64,000 bases of DNA from Glaciihabitans sp. dw_435 (GTDB lineage: Bacteria; Actinomycetota; Actinomycetes; Actinomycetales; Microbacteriaceae). The notes beneath the pieces are model-generated. The model ran no database searches. It was given only the letters and a program-made list of their open reading frames with translations, and was not told where the DNA came from. A program made the translations under genes and the position numbers. Location: the NCBI RefSeq assembly GCF_018449675.1, contig NZ_JAAVUZ010000008.1:1-64000 (forward strand), given 5' to 3'. Positions 43,843-52,506 of this stretch are shown here, one piece after another. The stretch's first letter is position 1. The number at the start of each line of letters is the position of its first letter.

Positions 43843-44531
43843 TGGCTGACGAAAAGGAAGCTCCCAAGAAGGCAGCGCCCGCAAAGGCTGCTGCTGCCAA
43901 GGCTCCGGCCGCTAAGGCTCCGGCCAAGGCTGCTGCTGCCAAGGCGCCCGCAAAGGCCGCTGCTACCAAGGCTCCTGCAGCCAAGGCGGCAGCTGCCCCC
44001 AAGGCAGACAAGGCTCCGGCCGCTGCCAAGGCAAGCACGACGACTTCGGCCGCCGCTGCGAAGAAGGCCGCTCCGTCGGCCGACGTCGCACGCGCCCAGG
44101 TTCTCAAGGTCCACCACCTTCGCCCGGCACCTGGTGCCAAGAAGGCCCGCACCCGCGTCGGACGCGGTGAAGGCTCCAAGGGTAAGACGGCTGGCCGTGG
44201 AACCAAGGGTACGAAGGCTCGTTACTCCGTGCGTCCCGGCTTCGAGGCCGGAAACATCGGTTTCGTCATGCGAGCTCCGAAGCTGCGTGGGTTCAAGAAC
44301 CCGTTCCGCGTCGAGTACCAGGTCGTCAACCTCGAGAAGCTCGCTGAGCTGTACCCCAACGGTGGAGATGTCACGATCAGTGACCTCGTCGCCAAGGGTG
44401 CCGTGCGTGACAACGAGAAGGTCAAGGTTCTTGGCTCCGGTGACATCGCGGTAAAGCTGAACGTCACGGTTGATAAGGTCTCCGGCTCCGCTGAGCAGAA
44501 GATCGTCGCCGCTGGTGGCTCGGTAAAGTAA
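43842..44531 (+). CDS. rplO: 50S ribosomal protein L15 with long Ala/Lys N-terminus
   Basis: 229 residues against about 145 usual. The L15 core begins near residue 86 ([27 protein letters not shown]) and is normal to the end, including [26 protein letters not shown]. Residues 1-85 (43842-44096) are built of near-repeats of AAKAPA, resembling histone-H1/HupB tails. ATG 43842 overlaps the rpmD stop and no internal start with a ribosome binding site is seen, so the extension is probably translated. Confidence 0.97.
   Translation: MADEKEAPKKAAPAKAAAAKAPAAKAPAKAAAAKAPAKAAATKAPAAKAAAAPKADKAPAAAKASTTTSAAAAKKAAPSADVARAQVLKVHHLRPAPGAKKARTRVGRGEGSKGKTAGRGTKGTKARYSVRPGFEAGNIGFVMRAPKLRGFKNPFRVEYQVVNLEKLAELYPNGGDVTISDLVAKGAVRDNEKVKVLGSGDIAVKLNVTVDKVSGSAEQKIVAAGGSVK
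43872..44075 (+). repeat. imperfect Ala-Lys-Pro codon repeats in rplO
   Basis: Degenerate tandem units encoding AAKAPA/AAAKAP, mostly GCT/GCC/GCA and AAG codons, inside the rplO extension. The units vary in length and codon choice, so this is a protein-level repeat rather than a recent DNA duplication. Confidence 0.6.
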
Positions 44532-44577
44532 CAAGGCGCGATAGCGTTATGACGCGGAAAGCATAAGCTTGCCGCGG

Positions 44578-44599
44578 ACGCGGGGTGATTGCCCCGCGT
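44578..44599 (+). other. hairpin in rplO-secY gap
   Basis: Perfect 8-bp stem ACGCGGGG/CCCCGCGT with a six-base loop, 46 bases after rplO. First of two clear hairpins in the 155-base gap. Confidence 0.45.
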
Positions 44600-44630
44600 T
44601 GCCGCCACGGCGGCACAAACTTACGGTCGG

Positions 44631-44652
44631 GTGGGGTCCTAGCGGGCCCCAC
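44631..44652 (+). terminator. attenuator/terminator-like hairpin before secY
   Basis: 9-bp stem (44631-44639 with 44644-44652, one G-U) and TAGC loop, 34 bases before the secY start. May reduce read-through from the ribosomal genes into secY. Confidence 0.45.
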
Positions 44653-44686
44653 TCGAGCGAAGTTAATCTAGAAAGCAGGAGGCCTT

Positions 44687-46012
44687 GTGTTTAGAGCTGT
44701 CGCGCGAATTTTTCGCACGCCTGATCTTCGTCGAAAGATCGGGTTCACGCTCGGCATAATCGCGTTGTTCCGCCTCGGGTCGTTCGTCCCGGCGCCGTTC
44801 GTCGATTTTGGTAACGTCCAGGATTGCCTCGCGAATAACCAGAGCGCCTCGGGCCTCTACGAGCTGGTCAACCTCTTCAGCGGTGGAGCACTGCTGAAGC
44901 TGTCCATCTTCGCGTTGGGCATCATGCCGTACATCACGGCCTCGATCATCGTGCAGCTGCTGCGCGTGGTCATCCCACACTTCGACACCCTCTACAAGGA
45001 GGGACAGTCCGGCCAGGCAAAGCTGACGCAGTACACGCGTTATCTCACCATCGCGCTGGGCGTGCTGCAGTCAACAACTCTCATCACGGTGGCCCGCAGC
45101 GGCGCACTGTTCGGTACAAACACCGGCGTTCCGGCATGTACCGCTCTCATCACCGATGACTCCTGGTACGCGATCATGCTGATGGTCATCACCATGACCG
45201 CCGGTACCGGCCTGATCATGTGGATGGGCGAGCTCGTCACCGAGCGCGGCATCGGCAACGGAATGTCGCTGCTGATCTTCACGTCGATCGCCGCGCAGTT
45301 CCCCGGTTCGCTCTTTGCCATCGAGCAGTCCAAGGGCATCGAGACCCTCATCCTGGTCCTGGCGGTGGGCATCGTCATCATGGGTGCCGTCGTCTTTGTC
45401 GAGCAATCGCAGAGACGCATTCCCGTGCAGTACGCCAAACGTATGGTCGGCCGGCGAACGTATGGTGGCAACAACACCTACATCCCGATCAAGGTGAACA
45501 TGGCCGGCGTTGTGCCCGTCATCTTCGCGTCATCCCTTCTGTACCTGCCCGCCCTCATCGCGCAGTTCAACCAGCCGACCGGTACGCAGGCGCCCGCCGC
45601 GTGGGTCACCTGGATCACGAACAACCTCGTGTCCGGTGACAACCCGCTGTACATGCTGTTCTACTTCGTTCTCATCGTCGGATTCACCTACTTCTACGTC
45701 GCGATCACCTTCAATCCGGAGGAAGTCGCCGACAACATGAAGAAGTACGGAGGGTTCATCCCCGGCATCCGTGCGGGTCGCCCGACGGCGGAGTACCTCG
45801 ACTACGTGCTGACGCGCGTGACGCTTCCCGGATCGCTGTACCTCGGCCTGATCGCGCTTATCCCGCTGATCGCTCTCGGTCTCGTTGGCGCCAACTCGAA
45901 CTTCCCGTTCGGTGGCGCGAGCATCCTGATCATCGTCGGTGTCGGACTGGAGACGGTCAAGCAGATCGACTCGCAGCTGCAGCAACGGCACTACGAGGGA
46001 CTTCTGCGTTGA
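44687..46012 (+). CDS. secY: preprotein translocase subunit SecY
   Basis: 441-residue channel protein of the Sec translocon with ten membrane helices. Seen: N-terminal RTPDLRRKIGFTLGIIALFRLGSF, plug/TM2 region with NLFSGGALLKLSIFALGIMPYITASIIVQLL, cytoplasmic loop C5-like segment YTRYLTI, and GFIPGIRAGRPTAEYLDYVLTRVTLPGSLYL before TM9. GTG 44687 has AGGAGG upstream. Coupled to adk by a four-base overlap. Confidence 0.99.
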   Translation: MFRAVARIFRTPDLRRKIGFTLGIIALFRLGSFVPAPFVDFGNVQDCLANNQSASGLYELVNLFSGGALLKLSIFALGIMPYITASIIVQLLRVVIPHFDTLYKEGQSGQAKLTQYTRYLTIALGVLQSTTLITVARSGALFGTNTGVPACTALITDDSWYAIMLMVITMTAGTGLIMWMGELVTERGIGNGMSLLIFTSIAAQFPGSLFAIEQSKGIETLILVLAVGIVIMGAVVFVEQSQRRIPVQYAKRMVGRRTYGGNNTYIPIKVNMAGVVPVIFASSLLYLPALIAQFNQPTGTQAPAAWVTWITNNLVSGDNPLYMLFYFVLIVGFTYFYVAITFNPEEVADNMKKYGGFIPGIRAGRPTAEYLDYVLTRVTLPGSLYLGLIALIPLIALGLVGANSNFPFGGASILIIVGVGLETVKQIDSQLQQRHYEGLLR

Positions 46013-46614
46013 GCCGGTTCCTCCTGATCGGTCCCCCCGGCGCCGGCAAGGGCACGCAAGCCGTGCTTCTGTCGCAGATGCTCTCGATCCCCGCGATTTC
46101 CACGGGCGATATCTTTCGCAGCAACGTCAAGAACGAAACCGAACTCGGCAGGCTGGCGAAGGCGTTCATGGACGCCGGCGACAACGTTCCCGACAGCCTG
46201 ACCAACGAGCTAGTTCGAGCGCGTCTGGTCGAGGATGACTCGGTCGCGGGATTCCTGCTCGACGGGTACCCGCGCACCGTAGACCAGGTTCGTGAGCTCG
46301 ACGAATTCCTTGCAAGCCGTGACGAAGCTCTCGATCTCGTCATCGAACTGGTTGCCGACCCCGAGGTCGTGATTGCTCGCCTCAGCAAGCGCGCGACCGA
46401 GCAGGGCCGCTCTGACGACACCGAAGCCGTGGTGCGTCACCGCCTCGAGGTCTATGCCGAGCAGACGGAACCGCTCATCGACATTTACAGCTCCCGTGGG
46501 GTGCTGGTGAAGGTCGACGCGATCGGCACGGTCGAAGAAGTGACGGCCCGCATTGCGGATGCACTCGCCGCCCGTGGCATCAGCGTTCCCGAGCCCGACT
46601 CGGCAGCGGGCTAG
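46009..46614 (+). CDS. adk: adenylate kinase
   Basis: 201 residues; interconverts ATP + AMP and 2 ADP. P-loop GPPGAGKGT (8-16), AMP-binding STGDIFR and DGYPRT, and the short LID form (KRATEQGRSDDTEAVVRHR) with no zinc cysteines, as usual in actinomycetes. Start TTG 46009 overlaps the secY stop by four bases; its stop overlaps the map start by one. Sits in the classical secY-adk-map order. Confidence 0.98.
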   Translation: MSRFLLIGPPGAGKGTQAVLLSQMLSIPAISTGDIFRSNVKNETELGRLAKAFMDAGDNVPDSLTNELVRARLVEDDSVAGFLLDGYPRTVDQVRELDEFLASRDEALDLVIELVADPEVVIARLSKRATEQGRSDDTEAVVRHRLEVYAEQTEPLIDIYSSRGVLVKVDAIGTVEEVTARIADALAARGISVPEPDSAAG

Positions 46615-47450
46615 TGGCGTCAGGGATTTACAAGTCTCCTGATGAACTGCGCGCACTCGTAGTTCCCGGCCGGATCACCTCCGATGCGCTTCTGGCCGTC
46701 CGCGATGCGATTCGCCCGGGCATCACGACGTTGGAGCTGGACTCGATCGCCGAATCCGTGATTCGCGGGGCCGGAGGCATCCCTAACTTCACGCTCGAGC
46801 CCGGGTATCACCACACGCTCTGCGTATCGATCAATGACGCCGTCGTGCATGGCGTTCCGAACGATCGCGTGATCGAGCCCGGCGACATCGTCTCGGTCGA
46901 TTGCGGTGCGGAGTTCCAGGGCTGGAACGGCGACGCAGCCTTCACCGTCGTGGTTCCCGACCCGTCGCGCTCCGAACTCGTCGAACAGCGTCAGAGATTG
47001 TCGGATGTCACGGAGGAATCCCTCTGGGCGGGCATTGCAAGTCTCGCCACCGTGAAGTTCGTCAACGACATCGGCGCTGCGGTCGAAGACACCATCGATT
47101 CCGGAGCTGCCGCGGGCAGTCCCTACGGAATCATCGAAGATTTCACCGGCCACGGCATCGGCCGTTCGATGCACGAGGAGCCTCCGGTGTTCAACTACCG
47201 GGTTCGCGGCCACGGTGCGCGCGTCAAGCCGGGACTCGTTCTCGCGATCGAGCCCATGGTGACAAGCGGGACGATAGAAACGCATGTGCTGGCGGATGAC
47301 TGGACCATCGTCACCGACGATGGATCCGACGCCGCGCACTGGGAGCACTCGACCGCTGTACATTCCGGCGGGATCTGGGTCCTCACCGCGCCGGACGGCG
47401 GAGCTTCGCGGCTTGCGCGCTACGGCGTCGTGCCCGTTCCGGTTCCGTGA
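46614..47450 (+). CDS. map: type I methionine aminopeptidase
   Basis: 278 residues; removes initiator Met from new proteins. Metal-ligand motifs seen: HHTLCVSINDAVVHGVP, VDCGAEFQGWNGDAAFT (two Asp ligands region), GHGIGRSMHEEP (His ligand) and IEPMV plus the C-terminal E of WEHSTAVH. No N-terminal SH3-type extension. Start GTG 46614 overlaps the adk stop by one base. Confidence 0.98.
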   Translation: MASGIYKSPDELRALVVPGRITSDALLAVRDAIRPGITTLELDSIAESVIRGAGGIPNFTLEPGYHHTLCVSINDAVVHGVPNDRVIEPGDIVSVDCGAEFQGWNGDAAFTVVVPDPSRSELVEQRQRLSDVTEESLWAGIASLATVKFVNDIGAAVEDTIDSGAAAGSPYGIIEDFTGHGIGRSMHEEPPVFNYRVRGHGARVKPGLVLAIEPMVTSGTIETHVLADDWTIVTDDGSDAAHWEHSTAVHSGGIWVLTAPDGGASRLARYGVVPVPVP

Positions 47451-47539
47451 CGCCCGCCGATTACCGCTGTATGAGCACGACTTCCGTGAATCGCGGCGCG
47501 CCGGATTCTCCGGGCGCCGAGACGGAGTATAAGTCCAAC

Positions 47540-47569
47540 TTGGCAAAACGGGTGGTTATCACCTAAGCT
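47540..47569 (+). promoter_or_regulatory. predicted infA promoter
   Basis: TTGGCA (47540-47545), 18-base spacer, TAAGCT (47564-47569) in the 214-base map-infA gap. Would give infA-rpmJ-rpsM-rpsK-rpoA-rplQ their own start near 47576. Confidence 0.55.
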
Positions 47570-47664
47570 TGATCTTTGGTGTTTCAGGCCTGCTTTCTGC
47601 ATGCCCATCGGCACCACAATCCAACGCACGACCATCAATTACTACTTTTAGCGACGAAGAGGCT

Positions 47665-47886
47665 ATGGCCAAAAAAGACGGTGTCATCGAGATCGAAGGC
47701 GCAGTAGTCGAAGCTCTGCCCAACGCAATGTTCCGCGTTGAGCTGACCAACGGCCACCGTGTTCTTGCCCACATTTCGGGCAAGATGCGCCAGCACTACA
47801 TCCGCATCCTCCCCGAGGACCGCGTCATCGTGGAGCTGAGCCCTTACGACCTGACCCGCGGTCGGATCGTTTACCGCTACAAGTAA
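47665..47886 (+). CDS. infA: translation initiation factor IF-1
   Basis: 73-residue OB-fold factor occupying the A-site during initiation. The full canonical sequence is seen from [20 protein letters not shown] to [15 protein letters not shown] 47665 has GAAGAGG upstream. The frame open from 47569 lies in the leader. Confidence 0.99.
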   Translation: MAKKDGVIEIEGAVVEALPNAMFRVELTNGHRVLAHISGKMRQHYIRILPEDRVIVELSPYDLTRGRIVYRYK

Positions 47887-47954
47887 CGGTTGCTGGACAA
47901 GTAACGGCCCACGGCACTCCGAGGGTACGAAGACAGCGAACACAAGGAAACACA

Positions 47955-48071
47955 ATGAAGGTCAACCCCAGCGTTAAGCCCATCTGCGAGCACTGCCGCG
48001 TCATCCGTCGTCACGGAAACGTCATGGTCATCTGCAAGTCGAACCCGCGCCACAAGCAGCGCCAGGGCTAA
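47955..48071 (+). CDS. rpmJ: 50S ribosomal protein L36
   Basis: 38 residues, zinc-binding form: Cys11, Cys14, Cys27 and His33 (CEHC...ICKSNPRH) make the ribbon, ending KQRQG. AAGGAAA lies seven bases before ATG 47955. The zinc form implies that a zinc-free L36 paralogue could exist elsewhere; none is in this window. Confidence 0.97.
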   Translation: MKVNPSVKPICEHCRVIRRHGNVMVICKSNPRHKQRQG

Positions 48072-48119
48072 GCAGTAGTTTTACCCCTCATCACCACATA
48101 GCAGCACCAGATCCCGACG

Positions 48120-48137
48120 CCAGGACGTACGTCCTGG
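48120..48137 (+). promoter_or_regulatory. perfect palindrome in rpsM leader
   Basis: CCAGGACGT/ACGTCCTGG, an 18-base perfect palindrome, with further flanking pairing (CCCG 48113-48116 with CGGG just beyond). Lies 80 bases before the rpsM start in a 145-base gap. A candidate operator or leader hairpin. Confidence 0.5.
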
Positions 48138-48216
48138 TTGCGGGGGACACCATCGGTCGGAGGCCGGTGTACAGGAGCTGTTACAGACCTCCACTTACTC
48201 CATAGGAGAAGCCACC

Positions 48217-48591
48217 ATGGCACGTCTAGCAGGCGTCGACATCCCGCGCGATAAGCGCGTTGAGGTCGCACTGACTTACATCTACGGTGTTGGCCGTACG
48301 AGCGCCCTCAAAACGCTCGCCGACACTGACATCAGCGGAGAAATCCGTGTGAAGGATCTGACCGACGACCAGCTCGTCGCCCTTCGCGATTACATCGAAA
48401 CGAACTTCAAGGTAGAGGGTGACCTCCGCCGTGAGGTCGCCGCCGACATTCGCCGCAAGGTTGAGATCGGTAGCTACCAGGGAATCCGTCACCGCCGCGG
48501 TCTGCCCGTTCACGGACAGCGCACCAAGACCAACGCTCGCACCCGCAAGGGCCCGAAGCGCACCGTCGCCGGCAAGAAGAAGGCCCGATAG
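48217..48591 (+). CDS. rpsM: 30S ribosomal protein S13
   Basis: 124 residues in the 30S head, bridging to the 50S subunit. Seen: [42 protein letters not shown] and the basic end [20 protein letters not shown] precedes ATG 48217. First of the alpha-operon genes. Confidence 0.99.
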   Translation: MARLAGVDIPRDKRVEVALTYIYGVGRTSALKTLADTDISGEIRVKDLTDDQLVALRDYIETNFKVEGDLRREVAADIRRKVEIGSYQGIRHRRGLPVHGQRTKTNARTRKGPKRTVAGKKKAR

Positions 48592-48633
48592 CGAGCACTG
48601 CTCGTATCGCCATACACGTTTTAGGAGAACACC

Positions 48634-49032
48634 ATGGCAGCACCAAAATCGGCCGCTCGTAAGCCGCGTCGTAAAGAGAAGAAGAACGTTGCAGTGGGCC
48701 AGGCCCACATCAAGTCCACGTTCAACAACACCATCGTTACCATCACCGACCCGAGTGGTGCCGTACTGAGCTGGGCTTCGTCCGGAACGGTCGGCTTCAA
48801 GGGCTCGCGTAAGTCGACGCCGTTCGCGGCTCAGCTTTCCGCCGAGTCCGCTGCTCGCCAGGCTCAGGAGCATGGCGTCAAGAAGGTTGACGTTTTCGTC
48901 AAGGGACCCGGCTCAGGCCGCGAGACCGCGATCCGTTCGCTCCAGGCCGCTGGCCTCGAGGTCGGCGTGATCAGTGACGTTACCCCGCAGGCGCACAACG
49001 GTTGCCGCCCGCCGAAGCGTCGCCGCGTCTAA
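48634..49032 (+). CDS. rpsK: 30S ribosomal protein S11
   Basis: 132 residues of the 30S platform. Standard sequence: [41 protein letters not shown] and the C-terminal [27 protein letters not shown] precedes ATG 48634. In most bacteria rpsD (S4) would come next, but here a 171-base structured gap leads to rpoA. Confidence 0.99.
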   Translation: MAAPKSAARKPRRKEKKNVAVGQAHIKSTFNNTIVTITDPSGAVLSWASSGTVGFKGSRKSTPFAAQLSAESAARQAQEHGVKKVDVFVKGPGSGRETAIRSLQAAGLEVGVISDVTPQAHNGCRPPKRRRV

Positions 49033-49048
49033 CTACATTCTTCGTCGT

Positions 49049-49087
49049 TGGTCCGGCGGTGCACGCCTCGCGTGCGCTGCCGGGCCA
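49049..49087 (+). promoter_or_regulatory. very long hairpin between rpsK and rpoA
   Basis: 18-bp stem (49049-49066 with 49070-49087, three G-U pairs) closed by a CTC loop, 16 bases after the rpsK stop. It could be an attenuator, a protein-binding site or a processing signal. Confidence 0.6.
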
Positions 49088-49163
49088 CCGGCGCGTTTGT
49101 CGTTTGACTCCCGCACTTTTACAACTCAAAACACAAACGACGGGTTCGCCACCCGCCGAGCCC

Positions 49164-49185
49164 AAGTGTCATATAGCGGACACTT
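49164..49185 (+). promoter_or_regulatory. hairpin abutting the rpoA ribosome binding site
   Basis: Perfect 7-bp stem AAGTGTC/GACACTT around an eight-base ATATAGCG loop, ending just before the GAAAGGA ribosome binding site of rpoA. Suitable for control of rpoA translation. Confidence 0.5.
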
Positions 49186-49203
49186 TGCCGAAAGGAATAA
49201 CCA

Positions 49204-50202
49204 GTGCTCATTGCACAGCGCCCCACTCTTGCAGAAGAGAACATCTCCGAGTTTCGCTCGCGGTTCGTCATTGAGCCCCTCGAGCCCGGCTTCGGCTACA
49301 CGCTCGGCAACTCGCTTCGTCGCACCCTGCTCTCCTCGATCCCCGGAGCCGCTGTAACCAGCATCCGTATCGACGGCGTACTGCACGAGTTCAGCACGGT
49401 CCCCGGTGTTAAGGAAGACGTCACCGAGGTCATCCTGAACATCAAGGGCCTGGTTGTCTCGAGCGAGCACGACGAGCCCATCACCGCGTACCTGCGCAAG
49501 CAGGGCGCTGGCCAGGTCACGGCTGCTGACATCTCGGCTCCCGCCGGTGTCGAGATCCACAACCCGGAACTGCTCATCGCGACGCTGAACGACAAGGCGA
49601 AGTTCGAGCTGGAACTGACCATCGAGCGTGGCCGCGGCTACGTGTCGGCGACTCAGAACCGCAGCGAGTTCAGCGAAGCCGGCCAGATCCCGGTCGACTC
49701 GATCTACTCGCCCGTTCTCAAGGTCACCTACCGCGTCGAGGCAACTCGTGCCGGTGAGCGCACCGACTTCGACCGCCTCGTGGTCGACGTGGAGACGAAG
49801 TCGGCAATCACCCCGCGTGACGCCATCGCTTCTGCCGGTCGCACGCTGACCGAGCTGTTCGGACTCGCCCGCGAGCTGAACACCGCCGCAGAGGGCATCG
49901 AGATTGGCCCGGCTCCGGTCGACGCCGTTCTGTCCAGCGAGCTCAGCATGCCGATCGAGGACCTCGACCTGTCTGTGCGCAGCTACAACTGCCTCAAGCG
50001 CGAGGGAATCAACACCGTGAGCGAACTCGTCGCACTGTCGGAGACGCAGCTCATGAACATTCGTAACTTTGGCCAGAAGTCGGTTGACGAGGTCAAGGAC
50101 AAGCTCGTCGAGATGGGACTGTCCCTCAAGGACACCGTGCCCGGCTTCGACGGCGCTCACTTCTACGGCGGATACGACGACGAAGAGACGACCACCAACT
50201 AG
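49204..50202 (+). CDS. rpoA: DNA-directed RNA polymerase subunit alpha
   Basis: 332 residues. N-terminal assembly domain with [33 protein letters not shown], a linker near 230-245, and the C-terminal DNA/activator-binding domain from [25 protein letters not shown] with [18 protein letters not shown] 49204 has GAAAGGA upstream. Followed 52 bases later by rplQ in the usual order. Confidence 0.99.
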   Translation: MLIAQRPTLAEENISEFRSRFVIEPLEPGFGYTLGNSLRRTLLSSIPGAAVTSIRIDGVLHEFSTVPGVKEDVTEVILNIKGLVVSSEHDEPITAYLRKQGAGQVTAADISAPAGVEIHNPELLIATLNDKAKFELELTIERGRGYVSATQNRSEFSEAGQIPVDSIYSPVLKVTYRVEATRAGERTDFDRLVVDVETKSAITPRDAIASAGRTLTELFGLARELNTAAEGIEIGPAPVDAVLSSELSMPIEDLDLSVRSYNCLKREGINTVSELVALSETQLMNIRNFGQKSVDEVKDKLVEMGLSLKDTVPGFDGAHFYGGYDDEETTTN

Positions 50203-50254
50203 GTTCGTCCCTCTCGACGTTCCCACGACTTCTTTCACACCTGGAGATTAACTA

Positions 50255-50782
50255 ATGGCTGCACCTACCAAGGGACCCCGCCTCGGCGGAGGGCCGGCGC
50301 ATGAGCGCCTCATGCTCGCGAACCTCGCGGCTGCCCTGTTCACCCACAAGTCCATCAAGACGACCGAGACGCGCGCCAAGCGCCTGCGTCCCGTCGCCGA
50401 GCGTCTGATCACGTTCGCAAAGCGTGGCGACCTGCACGCTCGTCGTCGCGTTCTCGCGACGATCGGCGACAAGACCGTTGTGCACGAGCTCTTCACGGAG
50501 ATCGCGCCCCTGGTCGAGCTGCGCGAGGGTGGCTACACCCGCATCACGAAGCTGGGCTTCCGCAAGGGAGACAACGCGTCGATGGTCCAGATGGAGCTCG
50601 TTCTCGAGCCCGTCAACCCGAAGCCGAAGAGCGCCAAGAAGGCCGCTGCCGCTGCAGCGACCGACGCTCCCGAGGAGACCCCGGTCGAGGAGACCGTAGT
50701 CGCCGAGGACGAGACGGTTGACGCTCCCGTCGAGGAGACCGAGGCTCCGGCCGAGGATGCTCCCGCCGAGGACGCCAAGTAA
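50255..50782 (+). CDS. rplQ: 50S ribosomal protein L17 with acidic C-terminal tail
   Basis: 175 residues against about 120-130 usual. Core 1-120 is normal: [51 protein letters not shown] and the [16 protein letters not shown] end. Residues 121-175 are first Ala/Lys-rich and then strongly acidic (repeats of EETV, PVEET, EDAPAED). L17 flanks the tunnel exit, so the tail may reach into solution there. Confidence 0.98.
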   Translation: MAAPTKGPRLGGGPAHERLMLANLAAALFTHKSIKTTETRAKRLRPVAERLITFAKRGDLHARRRVLATIGDKTVVHELFTEIAPLVELREGGYTRITKLGFRKGDNASMVQMELVLEPVNPKPKSAKKAAAAAATDAPEETPVEETVVAEDETVDAPVEETEAPAEDAPAEDAK

Positions 50783-50796
50783 CATCAGCTTTTCTT

Positions 50797-50829
50797 CATC
50801 AGGCCCCGCCGGTTCGGCGGGGCCTGATG
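50797..50829 (+). terminator. alpha operon terminator after rplQ
   Basis: Perfect 15-bp stem (50797-50811 with 50815-50829) with a three-base loop, followed by TGTTTAA, 14 bases after the rplQ stop. Strong intrinsic terminator. Confidence 0.9.
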
Positions 50830-50857
50830 TGTTTAAGGCGGGGTCGGAGGGAGAAGT

Positions 50858-50863
50858 TAGAAT
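50858..50863 (+). promoter_or_regulatory. -10 box of truA, leaderless type
   Basis: TAGAAT seven bases before in-frame GTG 50871. If used, truA starts at 50871 rather than 50865 and has no leader. Confidence 0.4.
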
Positions 50864-50864
50864 C

Positions 50865-51809
50865 GTGGGCGTGGAAAATGCAGCAGCACCGGAGAAAGAC
50901 GACGCCCTGACGCGCCTGCGCCTGGACATCGCCTACGACGGCGGCTCGTTCAACGGCTGGAGCAAGCAGCCGGATCTGCGGACGGTGCAGGGTGCCATCG
51001 AAGACGCGCTCGCGATCGTCTTCCGCCGTCACCAGCCCATCCCTACCCTCACCGTCGCCGGGCGCACGGACGCCGGCGTGCATGCCCTTGGCCAGGTGGC
51101 GCACCTCGACCTCACCGACGCCCAGCTGCACAGCCTTGACCGGCCCCGCCGTGGCAAGCTCGCCGGGCGCGTGTACGACGGACCCGCCTCCCTCGGCAGG
51201 CGCATCAACGGCATCGCGGGCCTGGACAGCGACGTGTACGTCTCGCGTTCCTACATCGCTCCGGACGGATTCGACGCGCGCTTCTCAGCGACCTGGCGGC
51301 GGTACGAGTACCGGATCGCGGACACGGCGGCACCGCGCAATCCACTCGAACGCCACCGCACGCTCTGGTACCCCGCGCTTCTCGACGTTGACGTGATGAA
51401 TGAGACGGCGGCATCCCTCATCGGTCTCTACGACTGGGTGGCCTACTGCAAGCCCCGCGAGGGTGCGACAACCGTGCGCAGCCTGCAGGAGTTCACCTGG
51501 CACCGCGAAGACGACGGCGTGCTCGTCGCACGCGTGAAGGCCGACGCCTTCTGCCACAGCATGGTGCGCTCGCTCGTGGGTGCGTGCGTGGCGGCGGGCC
51601 AGGGCAATCTCGCGCCGGGCCGTCCCGCAGAGATTCGTGACGAGGCGGCACGCACTGCCGAGTACAAGGTCATGCCCGCCAAGGGGCTCGTGCTCGTTGA
51701 AGTGGGATATCCGGATGACGCGGAGTTGGGTGCCCAGGCGGAGCTGACGCGCCGCCGCCGCACGGCTCTTGTCGCCAGCGGGCCGGGAATGGATGCACCG
51801 GCGCTGTAG
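50865..51809 (+). CDS. truA: tRNA pseudouridine(38-40) synthase
   Basis: Makes pseudouridine in the tRNA anticodon stem. Seen: RLRLDIAYDGGSFNGW, the catalytic AGRTDAGVHALGQVAH (Asp nucleophile), and the later SFCHS-like segment AFCHSMVRSLVGACVAAGQG. 314 residues, with an insertion after the catalytic motif (LDRPRRGKLAGRVYDGPASLG) relative to E. coli. Two GTG codons six bases apart compete as start: 50865, 11 bases after GGAGG, and 50871, seven bases after TAGAAT. Confidence 0.95.
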   Translation: MGVENAAAPEKDDALTRLRLDIAYDGGSFNGWSKQPDLRTVQGAIEDALAIVFRRHQPIPTLTVAGRTDAGVHALGQVAHLDLTDAQLHSLDRPRRGKLAGRVYDGPASLGRRINGIAGLDSDVYVSRSYIAPDGFDARFSATWRRYEYRIADTAAPRNPLERHRTLWYPALLDVDVMNETAASLIGLYDWVAYCKPREGATTVRSLQEFTWHREDDGVLVARVKADAFCHSMVRSLVGACVAAGQGNLAPGRPAEIRDEAARTAEYKVMPAKGLVLVEVGYPDDAELGAQAELTRRRRTALVASGPGMDAPAL

Positions 51810-51850
51810 CGTCGTCGGCGCGACATCCGCTCTCCCGCCCACCGGCTCGT

Positions 51851-51880
51851 TTGACCAAAGCGCGCCTGACCGGCTAATGT
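51851..51880 (+). promoter_or_regulatory. predicted rplM-rpsI promoter
   Basis: TTGACC (51851-51856), 18-base spacer, TAATGT (51875-51880) in the 211-base truA-rplM gap. Predicted start near 51887, leader about 135 bases. Confidence 0.6.
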
Positions 51881-52020
51881 AGACCCTTGGTGCCTGCGCC
51901 TTTATGCAGAGCATCCGAAGTTGAGCCCTCCACCGGCATCCTTCCGCGCATATCTTGCACGGAATCTTCCACGGAGCGGGATTCACGAACGCCTCATTTC
52001 GAATAGAAAGCAGTACAGCT

Positions 52021-52467
52021 GTGACTCGTACGTTCTCGCCCACCCCCGCTGATGTTCAGCGCGACTGGGTCATCATCGACGCAACCGACATCGTGCTCGG
52101 CCGTCTCGCTAGCCACGCGGCTACCCTCCTTCGTGGAAAGCACAAGCCGACGTTTGCGCCCCACATGGACATGGGTGACTTCGTCATCATCATCAACGCA
52201 GAGAAGATCGCCCTGACGGGATCGAAGCTCACCGAGAAGAACCTCTACCGTCACTCCGGTTACCCGGGAGGCATCAGCGCCACGACGTACTCCGAGATGC
52301 TCGAGCGTTTCCCCACGCGTGCCGTGGAGAAGGCAGTTCGCGGAATGCTCCCGAAGAACTCGATCGGTCGCGCTCAGCTCACCAAGCTCAAGGTCTACGC
52401 GGGCCCCGAGCACCCTCACGCTGCGCAGCAGCCCAAGCCGTACACCCTCGGCCAGGTCGCGCAGTAG
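52021..52467 (+). CDS. rplM: 50S ribosomal protein L13
   Basis: 148 residues, early 50S assembly protein. Seen: [61 protein letters not shown] and [17 protein letters not shown]. Start GTG 52021; 22 further codons upstream would be leader. Forms the usual pair with rpsI 39 bases on. Confidence 0.99.
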   Translation: MTRTFSPTPADVQRDWVIIDATDIVLGRLASHAATLLRGKHKPTFAPHMDMGDFVIIINAEKIALTGSKLTEKNLYRHSGYPGGISATTYSEMLERFPTRAVEKAVRGMLPKNSIGRAQLTKLKVYAGPEHPHAAQQPKPYTLGQVAQ

Positions 52468-52506
52468 CGCCCCCCCGCCAGACCTAAGACTTAAGGATTC
52501 ACGACA

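Noticed and set aside
43872-44075. rplO repeats as a CRISPR or minisatellite
   Set aside because: Units are short, in frame, vary in codons, and encode a Lys/Ala tail; no spacers.
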